A stretch of DNA of 33,161 nt from Lachnospiraceae bacterium (GCA_016282915.1 JAEELW010000174.1:1-33161), one strand, 5' to 3'. Counted from the first letter of the stretch, positions 15,442 to 24,702 are shown. Notes: generated from the sequence alone by a model not told the origin. Made by a program: numbers and translations.

Positions 15442-17028
15442 ATGAAGAAACTGCAGAAATCATTTCTGACGATCCTCACAATGGCTCTGGTGTTTGCAGT
15501 ATTTTCTCTTTCGTCCGTGGCAGCGGGAGATGCAAAGGTAGTGAGCAGCCGGACTACAGAGGATGCCGTATACATATATCTGGATGGTGTGGAGGACACG
15601 ATAGAAGGCTGTACGGTACAGGTGGGGACCACGATCTGTGAGAATGTAGAGATCAGCGACATCCGGGGGCAGGGGATTCCCGTTAAAACGATAATGCTCC
15701 TTGATAATTCGAATTCCATAGAAACGCACTGGAAAAAAGGTGCTGCGGATCTTATGAACGGAGTCATAGATTCCATGCTGGACGGAGAAGAGATCAAGAT
15801 CGCAACCTATGGGGCTGAGCTGAATCTCCTTGCGGATTTTACCACGGACAAAGCCGCGGCGCACAGCGCTGTGGCGGCGGTAAGCTACAAATATCAGGAC
15901 AGTTACCTGATGGAAGTGCTGCGCGATATTCTTGAGACGATCAAAAAAAGCAATGATAATGCGTTCTACCGTATCATCATCATCTGCGACGGAGCGGATC
16001 ATAATACAGCTGACCAGAACTATACACCGGACGAGATCAGGGAACTGATAAAGTCAAGCGGAGTACAGGTAAACACGATCGGTGTGGATGCCGGGGACAA
16101 GGCTGCGCTGGAGACCCTGTTTTCTTTTGCAAGAGCCGGAGCGGGATATTACGAGCTTGTTACCAAGGCTGATGACAGCAGTAAGGTTTCTTCCGGACTC
16201 TCTGCGTATCAGGCATATAAATGCATCAAGCTGATCCCTGAGGCAGAGATCATGGATGGCAGCAGCAGGGAAGCAAAGATCAATATCGACACAGCGGCAG
16301 AAAAGCTGTCCGTTACGACTACGCTGCGTCTGCCTTTCGGAACCGGAAGCAAACCGGTAGTTGAGGAGCCGACGCCTACGATAGAAGAAAAAAAGGAGCC
16401 GACACCTACTCCGGTGAAAGAAAGACCTGATCCGGCACCTAAGGAAGAAAAAAAATCCATGTCCACTGCTACGATCGTGCTCTTTATCGTTATAGGTCTG
16501 GTGGCAGTAGCAGTGATCGTGGTGATCGTACTCCTCCTTGTTAAAGGGAAAAAACAGGAAGAGGACAATCTGGGGATACCCCTCCCGGAGAAGCCGATAA
16601 CGGAGAATCCTTTAGATAACGGGATCGAGCATACGGTACTGCTCGGAAATGACATGGAAACGCCGGAGCATTCCACCATGGGGCTTTTTGATGAAATAAA
16701 GAAAGCTCCAACCAGATTTCTTGTCCTGGTTGACGAGAGTAACCCGATGAAACAATACAGCGCTCCTTTTGTTGACGAGAGAGTGATCATAGGACGTGTA
16801 CCGCCGTCAAATATCGTCCTGGGTCATGATCAGGCGGTATCTTCCCAGCACTGCATGGTTTATCAGACCGGCGGCAGATATGTTGTCAAGCATCTTGGCA
16901 ACAGTAATCCTACGGTGGTCAACGGAAACATCACGATCACCAGGGATGATGCGGAGGTGCCGGTGGTGACCGGTTCAACATTGAAACTGGGTCACAGTGT
17001 TTATACAGTAACGATCAAAGGAGTATAG
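15442..17028 (+). CDS. T7SS-associated membrane protein: extracellular VWA domain, TM helix, cytosolic FHA domain
   Basis: 528 residues. A signal peptide (about 1-28, ending SVAAG) leads to a von Willebrand A domain with an intact metal site: Asp88, Ser90 and Ser92 (DNSNS), and Asp183 in CDGADHN. A Pro/Thr/Glu/Lys-rich linker (about 308-338) precedes a transmembrane helix (about 343-367). The C-terminal FHA domain (about 420-528) keeps the residues that bind phospho-threonine: Gly451-Arg452, Ser467 with His470 (SSQH), and Asn494-Gly495. The protein would link an outside ligand with an inside phospho-peptide. AGGAGA (15427-15432) precedes the start. It is the first gene of the operon that encodes EssC; this architecture is not part of the Bacillus or Staphylococcus T7SS. 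Confidence 0.88.
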   Translation: MKKLQKSFLTILTMALVFAVFSLSSVAAGDAKVVSSRTTEDAVYIYLDGVEDTIEGCTVQVGTTICENVEISDIRGQGIPVKTIMLLDNSNSIETHWKKGAADLMNGVIDSMLDGEEIKIATYGAELNLLADFTTDKAAAHSAVAAVSYKYQDSYLMEVLRDILETIKKSNDNAFYRIIIICDGADHNTADQNYTPDEIRELIKSSGVQVNTIGVDAGDKAALETLFSFARAGAGYYELVTKADDSSKVSSGLSAYQAYKCIKLIPEAEIMDGSSREAKINIDTAAEKLSVTTTLRLPFGTGSKPVVEEPTPTIEEKKEPTPTPVKERPDPAPKEEKKSMSTATIVLFIVIGLVAVAVIVVIVLLLVKGKKQEEDNLGIPLPEKPITENPLDNGIEHTVLLGNDMETPEHSTMGLFDEIKKAPTRFLVLVDESNPMKQYSAPFVDERVIIGRVPPSNIVLGHDQAVSSQHCMVYQTGGRYVVKHLGNSNPTVVNGNITITRDDAEVPVVTGSTLKLGHSVYTVTIKGV

Positions 17029-17030
17029 CA

Positions 17031-17636
17031 ATGTGGAAGATCATAGGCTGTGTGGCAGGCGGGATCGCACTGCTGGTCCTGTTGCTGATATTGCGTGCTA
17101 AGCATAAAAAGAAGAAAAAGAAGGCAGAAGAACTGGAACGCGTAGCCAATGACGTGCTTCGCGGCCAGGAACTGGACCGGAGGATACTGAACGAAAAAGC
17201 CGGGAACGAGAAGCTGAAGCGCAGATCGGAAGGCCCTTATGATGTTAAATATTCCACGACAGCGGTTGAAAAAGACAATATCCGGCTTCCTTCCGGGAAA
17301 CGTCTGCTGCTTCATATAGAAGAGAAGGGTCTGTTCACGAATCGGGAATATATGCTTGATCCGGCCGGGATCATCTATATCGGTTCCGGCCGCGAAAATG
17401 ATATCTCGCTGATCGGCGGAAATCTTGATGAAAAGCAGTGCGAGATCGGTATATATGATGCCATGAAGGGGATCATTTATATACGGAATATCGGTTCATC
17501 GGGGAAAGTAAAGCTCGTCCGTAAAAAAAGGATCGCAGAGGTCGGGAATGCGTGGATCGAGCTGAAAAACAAAGATGTGATCATAACGGGGGAAGTACAG
17601 CTGAAGATCACATTTGTAAAAGCAGGGGGAAAATAA
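17031..17636 (+). CDS. Single-pass membrane protein with degenerate FHA domain
   Basis: 201 residues. One transmembrane helix (about 4-22) is followed by a Lys-rich stretch (RAKHKKKKKKAEE), a coiled region, and an FHA-like domain (about 85-200): RLLLHIEEKG, IIYIGSGRENDISL, and KDVIITGEVQLKITFV. The Ser-x-x-His motif is replaced by DEKQC and the NG turn is missing, so phospho-threonine binding is doubtful; it may be a structural partner. It starts two bases after the VWA-FHA gene and ends directly at the EssC start. By position it could stand in for EssB/YukC, which also has one helix, but no similarity to EssB is evident. Confidence 0.8.
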   Translation: MWKIIGCVAGGIALLVLLLILRAKHKKKKKKAEELERVANDVLRGQELDRRILNEKAGNEKLKRRSEGPYDVKYSTTAVEKDNIRLPSGKRLLLHIEEKGLFTNREYMLDPAGIIYIGSGRENDISLIGGNLDEKQCEIGIYDAMKGIIYIRNIGSSGKVKLVRKKRIAEVGNAWIELKNKDVIITGEVQLKITFVKAGGK

Positions 17637-20600
17637 ATGAGTTGCGTACTATCTGTGTATGGCGCGGCAGCGTACAGGGAGATCCTGCTGCCCGCGATGG
17701 ATAATTCAGATTATGATCTGAATCTCTCAAAGGAGCTTTTTGGTATTTCGGAGGATGCAGTCCTCAGGATGGAAGTTATGGAAGGGGAATGGAGTTTTGT
17801 GGAGGACTCCTCCTATTCCGTTCTGTATTCCGCTACCGGTATGTGCTGCGAGGGAAAAGCGCTGCAGCATAACGATCTTTTATCCGTGCATCTGCACGGA
17901 ACAGACCAGATCTTCATCATCGTAAAGATGACAGATGCATCCTTTATCGTCTACAGCAAGTTCGATCTGTCAGGGATCAATTATATCACCATCGGAAGTG
18001 ATTCCAATAATGTATTTCAATACAGTGTACGCATCAATCAGAAAAGCCTGATCTCGGCGGAGCATGCCCGGATACAGAGGGTGGAAAACGGCTTTATCCT
18101 CACCGACTGCTCAAAAAACGGGTCCTTCATCAATGAAAAACGGGTAGTAGGAAACGTCCAGAAGCTTCAGTTCGGTGACCTGATAAACATATACGGACTC
18201 AAGATCATATTTCTGAACAATGTCCTTGCGGTAAATACCGCCACCGAGGGTCTGCGGATCGGGACCGGGGTCCTGATGCCGTACCGGCCGGTGGAAGCCC
18301 AGCGCCCCGGTGAAAAGATTCCTGTACCGGATAAGGACAGGCTGTTCCGGCGTTCCCCCAGAAATATTCCCAAGATCGAAGCGGAACCGGTGGAGATCGA
18401 GGCGCCTCCCGCACCAAGGGAAAATATAACCCAGCCGGGTCTGATGGCGATCGGTCCCTCTCTCACCATGGCACTGCCTATGCTCCTTGGTACCGGTGTT
18501 TCCATCGCGGCATCCATGGCTTCCACCGGGCACTTTCAGGTCCTGATGATCTCCGGTATCATCACGGCGGTCGGATCGTCAGTTGTCGGTACTTTCTGGG
18601 CCCTGAAGAACATGAAAGCGCAGAAAAAGAAAAACCGCGAGGAAGAGGTCCGGCGTTTTGAAACCTACAGCCAGTATCTGATCCGCTGTGCCAACGATAT
18701 AAAAGATAAGTATGAGAACAATACGAAAGCTCTGTATCAGATGTACCGTTCTTCGGATGAGTGCAGCTTTATCGGCAGGGAAAATATCGAATTATGGAAC
18801 CGAAACAGCCGTCACGAAGATTTCCTCCGGCACAGGCTCGGTATCGGGGAGATCCCTTTCCAGGTGGAGATCAATGTTCCGAAGGAACGTTTTTCCGTGC
18901 TCAGTGATAATCTGGGCGAGCGTCCGCGAATGATCAAGGAAAGCTATAAGATGCTCAAGGATGTCCCGGTCTGTGTGGATCTGTATAAAAACAAACTCAT
19001 CGGTCTGATCGGGGGAGAGGGCTACAGAGGCTGTTACCAGATCATGCACGATCTGGTGGCGCAGATCGTTTCTTCCGATTGTTATACGGATGTGAAACTG
19101 GCCTTTGTATTTGACGGAAACGGAAACATCAACGAGGCGAACTGGGGCTTTGCCAAATGGCTGCCTCACGTCTGGAGTGAAGACGGCAAGGTCCGTTATG
19201 TGGCTATGGACCGTAATGATGCCAGTGATGTATTTTATGAACTGACCAATATCCTTCGTTTCCGCGCGGAAGAAAAGCAGAACAGTATCAGCAGCAACAA
19301 GCAGGTGATCGAAAAGCCGTATTACATACTGTTTCTGGAAAATCCGGAACTGCTGGAAGGCGAACTGCTGGCAAAATACGTATATAACAGTGAAGCAAAT
19401 TACGGCATGACCACGGTACTGCTGGTGCACAGCTATGATGAGCTTCCCAATGCCTGCGAGTATATCATCGAAAACACCGAGCGTTACAGGGGCGCCTATT
19501 ATGTTACGGATGGCGAGGACGAGCGTATACCTGTCAATTATGATATGGTCGTCGGAAATCATCTGGAGAGGATGGCCAGACGGCTGTCCGATGTCAAAGT
19601 CAAGGAAGAAACTTCCGGCGGTGAGATCCCCAGTGGTATTACCTTCTTTGATATGTATGGCATAAGCCATCTTGAGGAGCTGCAGGTTCTGGACCGCTGG
19701 AAAAAGAACAGAACCTATGATTCGCTCCGTGCGCTGATCGGTCAGAAATCCGGCGGAGCCGACTGCTATCTGGATGTACATGAAAAGTACCACGGCCCCC
19801 ACGGTCTGGTAGCGGGTACTACAGGTTCCGGAAAATCCGAGACCCTGCAGACTTATATGCTTTCCCTTGCGATCAATTACAGCCCTGATGATATCGGATT
19901 CTTTATCATCGACTACAAGGGCGGCGGCATGGCAAACCTGTTCAACGGTCTTCCGCATATGATCGGACAGATCTCCAACCTGTCGGGAAACCAGGTTCAC
20001 AGGGCCATGGTCTCGATCAAGAGTGAAAACATGCGCCGTCAGAGGATATTTAACGAGCATGGCGTGAACAATATCAACCTTTATACGCGCCTGTACAAGA
20101 ATAACGAGGCAAAGCTTCCCGTGCCGCATATGTTCATCATCATTGATGAGTTCGCGGAGCTGAAAAGGGAAGAACCGGAGTTCATGAAGGAGCTGATCTC
20201 CGTGGCCCAGGTCGGCCGTTCCCTTGGCGTACATCTGATACTTGCCACGCAGAAGCCGGCAGGTACCGTGGATGATAATATCTGGAGTAACTCGAAATTC
20301 CGTCTGTGTCTGCGTGTGCAGGACAGGCAGGACAGCATGGACATGCTGCACAAGCCCGATGCCGCATATATCACACAGGCCGGCCGGGGTTATATGCAGG
20401 TAGGTAATGATGAACTTTATGAGCTGTTCCAGTCGGGTTACAGCGGAGCCGTTTATGATGAAAACGGCGGCGTGCAGGCGGATATCGCCAGAATGCTGGG
20501 AGACAACGGAAAGGCAGCGCTTGTGGGCAGCCATGCACAGCTTCAGCGAAAAGAGAAGATCCGTAATGCATGGATCTCACGCCTCATAGATGTTGCGGAC

Positions 20601-22682
20601 AATGCTGCGCGCAGGATCGAGTGTAATATTGAGGACTGTCTGGAAGATAAGAGTCTTGAGAATAATCTGATCAAGGAATTCTTTAAGGAGATCGAGCGGC
20701 AGGGGATCGAATATCAGGATAACGATCACAATCAGCATGCGGTTCAGGATTTTCTGGATGTATATGCGAGCTGCCTGAAACGGAGTGCATATGAGGACGA
20801 AGTGAATATGCCGGAGATGATCAATATCCTTGCGGGCAACATGCGTAAAAAGCTTCCCGAGGCCGAAGAAAAGACCCAGCTGGATGCTGTCGTTGGGTAT
20901 CTTGCCGAGATCGCGGAAAAGAATGGTTATAACCGTAATCTGCAGCTCTGGCTCCCTGTACTTCCGGAGATGATCTATCTCGATGAACTGAAAGGATACA
21001 GGAGCAGGACCTTTGACGGTAACGAGTGGCATCAGCCCGGAAAACGTTTCACTCTGGAAACACTCATCGGACTTTATGATGATCCTGAAAATCAGGCACA
21101 GAATCCGGTTGCGGTGGATATTGCGGAATGCGGCAATATGGCTGTAGTCGGTATGCCCATGACCGGAAAGAGTACCTTCCTTCTGAGTTATCTGTATTCC
21201 GTGGCGGAATGCTATTCGCCGGAGGTGGTCAATTTCTATATCCTGGATTTCAGCAGCAAGCTTCTCGGAGCTCTTGCGGGTCTGCCTCATACCGGCGGTA
21301 TGATGTTTGAAGAAGATAATGAAAAGGTGGAAAAATTCTTCACTTTCCTTGTCCGTATGCTTCAGGAAAGAAAACATCTTCTGCAGGGCGGCAGCTTTAA
21401 ACAGTATGTTCAGGCTTCCGGATACAGTATTCCTGCTGTCATCGTGGCGATAGATAATTATGCCTCCTTCAGGGTGAAGACCGAAAACCGCTACGATGAT
21501 CTGATGCTCAGCCTGATGAAGGAAGCAAATAATTACGGTATCTATTTTGCTCTTTCCGCAGGCGGTTATTCGTCGGGTGAGATACCGATCAAGGTATCGG
21601 AACTGATACGTACCTCTTTTGCACTGGAACTGAACGAGCGCTTTGCCTATGGTGAGGTGATGCATACCATGCACCTTGAGGTCCTTCCGGAAACGAACAT
21701 CAAGGGCAGAGGTCTTGTAAAGATCGGAGAATCCATACTGGAGTTCCAGACCGCCATGAGTATTGAAGCTGCTGACGACTTTGAACGCAGCGAGAAGCTG
21801 AAAGAGATAGCAAGACAGCTTTCGCAGGCCTGGAAAGGAAAGAAAGCCAGAGAGATACCTACGATCCCTGACGAACCGATCTGGGGCGAGTTCTGTGAGC
21901 TGGATGATGTTATCCGCATGGCAGCAGAGAAAGAATATCTTCCTGTCGGTTATGATCAGCGGACCGCAGCGATCTACGGTATCAGTCTCAGGAATACTTA
22001 TACCTATATCATTTCGGGAAAAGCGCATACCGGTAAGACGAATATGCTGAAGATCATCTGCAGTTCGGCTTATATGGCGGGGATCCGGCTTTCGGTGATC
22101 GATTTCAAGGGAGAGTTCCGGGCTCTGGCCTCGGTGCTGGGAGCTGATTATATCAATAATGACAGTGAGATGTACAGCTTTTTCGAAGCTCTTATACCCG
22201 ACTTTAAGCAGAGAAATGCGCTGAAGAAAGAGTGCGCGGATAAGGGCTTTACCGACAAGGAGCTTTACGACAAGATGCAGGTCTTCCCGAAACGCTTTAT
22301 CGTGATCGGAAATCTGGTCGATTTTGCAAAGCATGTGAACAAGCCGGAAGAAGGTGTGCTTGATATGAGCGGTCTGTTATGCAATCTGCTTGATCGCGGT
22401 GCGATGCATAATATCTACTGGTTTGCGGATCTTAATCAGGACCAGGTGCCGGAGGTCATGACGATCAATGTCTTCCAGGTATTTATCCGTGAAAGAAACG
22501 GTATGCATTTCGGAGGAAACGTGCAGGCCCAGAAACTGCTGGCCTTCGATCATGTCAAGTATAACGAGCAGGCGAGGAAGTACCCGCCCGGATTTGGTAT
22601 GCTGCCTACGCATGACGGTGATGATACCAAAATGGTCGTTACTCCGTTCTATCGCATAAACCAGCAGGGAGGAGACGCATGA
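17637..22682 (+). CDS. essC: Type VII secretion FtsK/SpoIIIE-family ATPase (EssC/YukBA-like)
   Basis: 1681 residues, longer than the roughly 1480 of Staphylococcus EssC. An N-terminal FHA-like pair is followed by two hydrophobic segments between about 272 and 325 and a linker. Three ATPase modules follow, with Walker A motifs GTTGSGKS (727-734), GMPMTGKS (1172-1179) and GKAHTGKT (1461-1468). Only the first has a standard Walker B, IIIDEF with Asp837-Glu838; the second (VAIDN) and third (WFADL) lack the Glu, as is common in EssC/EccC. The second FHA has SAEH and SKNGSF but Ser in place of the phospho-binding Arg. It is the motor that recognises WXG100-type substrates and drives export. The ATG directly follows the preceding stop. 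Confidence 0.95.
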   Translation: MSCVLSVYGAAAYREILLPAMDNSDYDLNLSKELFGISEDAVLRMEVMEGEWSFVEDSSYSVLYSATGMCCEGKALQHNDLLSVHLHGTDQIFIIVKMTDASFIVYSKFDLSGINYITIGSDSNNVFQYSVRINQKSLISAEHARIQRVENGFILTDCSKNGSFINEKRVVGNVQKLQFGDLINIYGLKIIFLNNVLAVNTATEGLRIGTGVLMPYRPVEAQRPGEKIPVPDKDRLFRRSPRNIPKIEAEPVEIEAPPAPRENITQPGLMAIGPSLTMALPMLLGTGVSIAASMASTGHFQVLMISGIITAVGSSVVGTFWALKNMKAQKKKNREEEVRRFETYSQYLIRCANDIKDKYENNTKALYQMYRSSDECSFIGRENIELWNRNSRHEDFLRHRLGIGEIPFQVEINVPKERFSVLSDNLGERPRMIKESYKMLKDVPVCVDLYKNKLIGLIGGEGYRGCYQIMHDLVAQIVSSDCYTDVKLAFVFDGNGNINEANWGFAKWLPHVWSEDGKVRYVAMDRNDASDVFYELTNILRFRAEEKQNSISSNKQVIEKPYYILFLENPELLEGELLAKYVYNSEANYGMTTVLLVHSYDELPNACEYIIENTERYRGAYYVTDGEDERIPVNYDMVVGNHLERMARRLSDVKVKEETSGGEIPSGITFFDMYGISHLEELQVLDRWKKNRTYDSLRALIGQKSGGADCYLDVHEKYHGPHGLVAGTTGSGKSETLQTYMLSLAINYSPDDIGFFIIDYKGGGMANLFNGLPHMIGQISNLSGNQVHRAMVSIKSENMRRQRIFNEHGVNNINLYTRLYKNNEAKLPVPHMFIIIDEFAELKREEPEFMKELISVAQVGRSLGVHLILATQKPAGTVDDNIWSNSKFRLCLRVQDRQDSMDMLHKPDAAYITQAGRGYMQVGNDELYELFQSGYSGAVYDENGGVQADIARMLGDNGKAALVGSHAQLQRKEKIRNAWISRLIDVADNAARRIECNIEDCLEDKSLENNLIKEFFKEIERQGIEYQDNDHNQHAVQDFLDVYASCLKRSAYEDEVNMPEMINILAGNMRKKLPEAEEKTQLDAVVGYLAEIAEKNGYNRNLQLWLPVLPEMIYLDELKGYRSRTFDGNEWHQPGKRFTLETLIGLYDDPENQAQNPVAVDIAECGNMAVVGMPMTGKSTFLLSYLYSVAECYSPEVVNFYILDFSSKLLGALAGLPHTGGMMFEEDNEKVEKFFTFLVRMLQERKHLLQGGSFKQYVQASGYSIPAVIVAIDNYASFRVKTENRYDDLMLSLMKEANNYGIYFALSAGGYSSGEIPIKVSELIRTSFALELNERFAYGEVMHTMHLEVLPETNIKGRGLVKIGESILEFQTAMSIEAADDFERSEKLKEIARQLSQAWKGKKAREIPTIPDEPIWGEFCELDDVIRMAAEKEYLPVGYDQRTAAIYGISLRNTYTYIISGKAHTGKTNMLKIICSSAYMAGIRLSVIDFKGEFRALASVLGADYINNDSEMYSFFEALIPDFKQRNALKKECADKGFTDKELYDKMQVFPKRFIVIGNLVDFAKHVNKPEEGVLDMSGLLCNLLDRGAMHNIYWFADLNQDQVPEVMTINVFQVFIRERNGMHFGGNVQAQKLLAFDHVKYNEQARKYPPGFGMLPTHDGDDTKMVVTPFYRINQQGGDA

Positions 22683-23398
22683 TATCGCTGGTCGCGCTGG
22701 ATGGGGACAAAAAGGAATCCGCCGCGCTGAAGAATGCAGTATCGGATGTTGCGGCAGATATGACCGAAGAATATTGGGATACGTTTTTTTTCTCTACACT
22801 GGAGGAGTATGGGAAGTATCTGAAGACGGAACCGCTGATCGATTTTGCCTGCTATGATGTTGCCATGAAAGGTGCGCTGGCATTTTTGCAGGGAGTGAGA
22901 AAGGCCTATGAACAGACGGGGCTGCTCCTGATCGCGGATGAAAGTATATCTCCGCTGGAATATATGAAACCGGGCATCCGTGCGGATTCCCTCCTGATGC
23001 GCCCGTTTACGGAAGAAACAATGAAAGCGACACTCAGCGAGTTTGTCAGCGAGGGTCTGGAACGGAATAAAAGAAAAGCCGGAGAAGAGTCCTTTGTCAT
23101 GGAGACCAAAGAAGGAAAAACCTATCTTCCCTATGATAATATCTATTATTTTGAGTCGAGGGAGAAAAAGGTTTTTGTCCGGCTGTTAAAAGAAGAATAT
23201 GGTTTTTATACGACCATGGATGAGTTGGAGCAGCAGCTTCGGGGAGATTTTATCCGCTGCCACAGAAGTTATATCATAAACAGTGGAAAGATCCAGAAAG
23301 TACTGAGCGGGCAGAATATGATCGAGCTGAAACACGGATTTACGATCCCGGTTTCACGTTCATACAAAGCCGGCTTAAAGGATCTGGGAAGACGGTGA
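22679..23398 (+). CDS. Response-regulator-like protein with LytTR DNA-binding domain
   Basis: 239 residues. The first 120 resemble a receiver in outline (SLVALDGDKKESAALKNAV; FACYDVAMKGALAFL) but are divergent: Asp in CYDV is the only candidate phospho-acceptor and the Lys region is not clear. Residues about 137-239 are a good LytTR domain: YLPYDNIYYFESREKKVFV, then GDFIRCHRSYIIN and HGFTIPVSRSYK. LytTR proteins bind paired direct repeats and usually activate transcription. It overlaps essC by four bases, so it is made with the secretion machine. Likely targets are the promoters at 24281 and 15371. No partner histidine kinase gene lies in the T7SS part of the window. Confidence 0.88.
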   Translation: MISLVALDGDKKESAALKNAVSDVAADMTEEYWDTFFFSTLEEYGKYLKTEPLIDFACYDVAMKGALAFLQGVRKAYEQTGLLLIADESISPLEYMKPGIRADSLLMRPFTEETMKATLSEFVSEGLERNKRKAGEESFVMETKEGKTYLPYDNIYYFESREKKVFVRLLKEEYGFYTTMDELEQQLRGDFIRCHRSYIINSGKIQKVLSGQNMIELKHGFTIPVSRSYKAGLKDLGRR

Positions 23399-23970
23399 CA
23401 GCTGTGAAAGGAGAAAACAAGGTATACTGTTTCAGTGAAGGGGAGTTTTCTGTTCTTGCGGATGCCTGCAGGCTGCGCAGGTTCCTTTGCTTTGAATCGC
23501 TGAGAGGTGGCGGAACGATTGAAAAACTGAGCCGGAGAGACTACTATCAGGTTGTGTATGAGCTGGGAAAGAGCGGTATACTCAGGCTGGATGGCGATGA
23601 ACTGATCATGGAGACCGCTGTGAGCGATATGTTTGTGATCTGCAGGGAGTGCACCGCTGTTGCATGTTTCTACAAAGAAGAGGATAGCCGGTATGCAGCG
23701 TGCCTTTATATGGGAAAAGACGGACGTTTCACCCTGATCCTTTCAGGCAGCAGAACGGAAGAATATGTCCGGATGAGCCTTCATGAGAAAGAAGAGTTTG
23801 AGGAGATCAGCAGGACCTATATTGAGGAAAGCCGTGGGATCCGTGTTTTTTCGGGAGATGGAACGAAAGTACTGGAGGAGTGTTCCACAGGATCCGGAAA
23901 GGACGGAGAGGATGTAACCGCAAAGATTCTGAATATGATGCAGAAATACAGAGTTATTATGGGGGAATGA
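23395..23970 (+). CDS. Conserved-context hypothetical protein of the T7SS core operon
   Basis: 191 residues, soluble, no signal peptide or membrane segment; no family recognised. The sequence suggests mixed alpha/beta: a short helical start (FSVLADACRLRRFLCFESL), a helix and hairpin (YYQVVYELGKSGILRLDGDE), a central two-strand region (RYAACLYMGKDGRFTLILSG), and a C-terminal helix (EEFEEISRTYIEE). This order recalls actinobacterial EspG chaperones, but that is a guess from outline only. GTG 23395 overlaps the LytTR stop (GTGA); another GTG at 23404 is possible. Its place between the regulator and the YukD-like gene points to a machine component or substrate chaperone. Confidence 0.75.
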   Translation: MTAVKGENKVYCFSEGEFSVLADACRLRRFLCFESLRGGGTIEKLSRRDYYQVVYELGKSGILRLDGDELIMETAVSDMFVICRECTAVACFYKEEDSRYAACLYMGKDGRFTLILSGSRTEEYVRMSLHEKEEFEEISRTYIEESRGIRVFSGDGTKVLEECSTGSGKDGEDVTAKILNMMQKYRVIMGE

Positions 23971-23971
23971 T

Positions 23972-24220
23972 ATGATACTGGTAGATATTTTTGTACCGAG
24001 CGTAGACAAGACTTATGATTTTCAGCTGAATGAAGAGATCGAGATACATACCGTATTGGAAGAGATCAGTGAAATGATCGGACAGAAGGAGCATTCCAGG
24101 ATCACGGGACGTGTAGATCAGCTGCTTTTATGCAATTACCGTACAGGCAGTATATTAAGCACAAATATCACTTTAAAAGAAGCAGGGATCGTGAACGGAG
24201 ATAAACTTTTGCTGGTTTAA
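23972..24220 (+). CDS. yukD: YukD/EsaB-like ubiquitin-fold T7SS protein
   Basis: 82 residues, the family's normal size. MILVDIFVPSVDKTYDFQL is the first beta hairpin, the middle helix is EEISEMIG, and the end has GSILSTNITLKEAGIVNGDK followed by LLLV, the WXG100-cluster ubiquitin-like pattern (YukD). YukD/EsaB proteins are needed for or regulate T7SS activity in Bacillus and Staphylococcus. It starts one base after the preceding stop and is the last gene before the intergenic promoter region at 24221-24323. Confidence 0.9.
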   Translation: MILVDIFVPSVDKTYDFQLNEEIEIHTVLEEISEMIGQKEHSRITGRVDQLLLCNYRTGSILSTNITLKEAGIVNGDKLLLV

Positions 24221-24249
24221 ATGTCATTCATCCTCAAAAACATGTCATT
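24221..24249 (+). promoter_or_regulatory. Direct repeat ATGTCATT with 21-bp period (candidate LytTR binding site)
   Basis: ATGTCATT occurs at 24221-24228 and again at 24242-24249, two helical turns apart, on the upstream side of the substrate promoter. LytTR regulators are known to bind pairs of short direct repeats spaced this way, and a LytTR gene is encoded 0.8 kb upstream. The match to the general LytTR consensus is only partial. Confidence 0.4.
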
Positions 24250-24276
24250 TGTCAGAAAAATAAAACATTTGAGGAT
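24230..24276. promoter_or_regulatory. Perfect 9-bp inverted repeat before the substrate promoter
   Basis: ATCCTCAAA (24230-24238) is mirrored exactly by TTTGAGGAT (24268-24276), 29 bases apart. The right arm lies five bases before the extended -10. It may be a regulator site, or a hairpin ending transcripts from the core operon, but no thymine run follows. Confidence 0.4.
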
Positions 24277-24280
24277 TGAC

Positions 24281-24289
24281 TGCTATAAT
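24281..24289 (+). promoter_or_regulatory. Extended -10 promoter of the T7SS substrate genes
   Basis: TGCTATAAT gives the extended -10 (TGN before a perfect TATAAT at 24284-24289). No good -35 lies at 17 bases, which is common for extended -10 or activator-dependent promoters. The predicted transcript start near 24296 leaves room for the ribosome site at 24308-24314. Confidence 0.6.
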
Positions 24290-24323
24290 GACAATTGTAA
24301 AGAGCAAGAGGGAGAAAAAAAGA

Positions 24324-24677
24324 ATGTTTCGAGTGATGACTCAAAATCTATATGAAGCCGAAGATCGCCTGTGGCAGCAGATCCGACGCAAGGATGATCT
24401 GAGATCGGCGGTACTGAGTGTCCTTTATGAGATGAAAAGGATGGAGCCGATGGAGGAGGAATGCCGGGAGCTGGGGATGATCCTTGAACGGATGGACACG
24501 GAAGTGCGACAGCTGCTGGACATGGCACAGGCACTGGCAAGTATCCGAGAGATGTATACCCGATGCGATGATAGCGCGGTGATCCACGGAGAAGACAGCA
24601 TAAGCTATATCAGAAATCGGAGTATTTCAACGATAGAGCTTCCCGAATATGACGACAGATTGATCAGACAGGCGTAA
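24324..24677 (+). CDS. Small helical T7SS-associated protein (WXG-like without the W)
   Basis: 117 residues, nearly all helical by composition, rich in Glu, Arg, Met and Leu. ATG 24324 is chosen because GAGGGAG (24308-24314) is nine bases before it and the ATG at 24288 lies inside the proposed -10 box. A break near MEPMEEEC (40-47) separates two helices, as in WXG100 folds, and Y78-TRC-D82 has the Y-x-x-x-[DE] spacing of T7SS export signals. A C-terminal stretch of about 35 residues is not helical. It could be a substrate partner or small targeting factor. No family is recognised. Confidence 0.75.
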   Translation: MFRVMTQNLYEAEDRLWQQIRRKDDLRSAVLSVLYEMKRMEPMEEECRELGMILERMDTEVRQLLDMAQALASIREMYTRCDDSAVIHGEDSISYIRNRSISTIELPEYDDRLIRQA

Positions 24678-24702
24678 AAACAATATATAAAGGAGAAACG
24701 CT

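Noticed and set aside
18792-22334. Two long minus-strand open frames opposite essC
   Set aside because: The essC frame holds all Walker motifs; the opposite frames have no family features or ribosome sites.
24276-24323. Earlier starts of the small helical protein at 24276 or 24288
   Set aside because: The region holds the TATAAT box and lacks a ribosome site, whereas 24324 has GAGGGAG at proper spacing.
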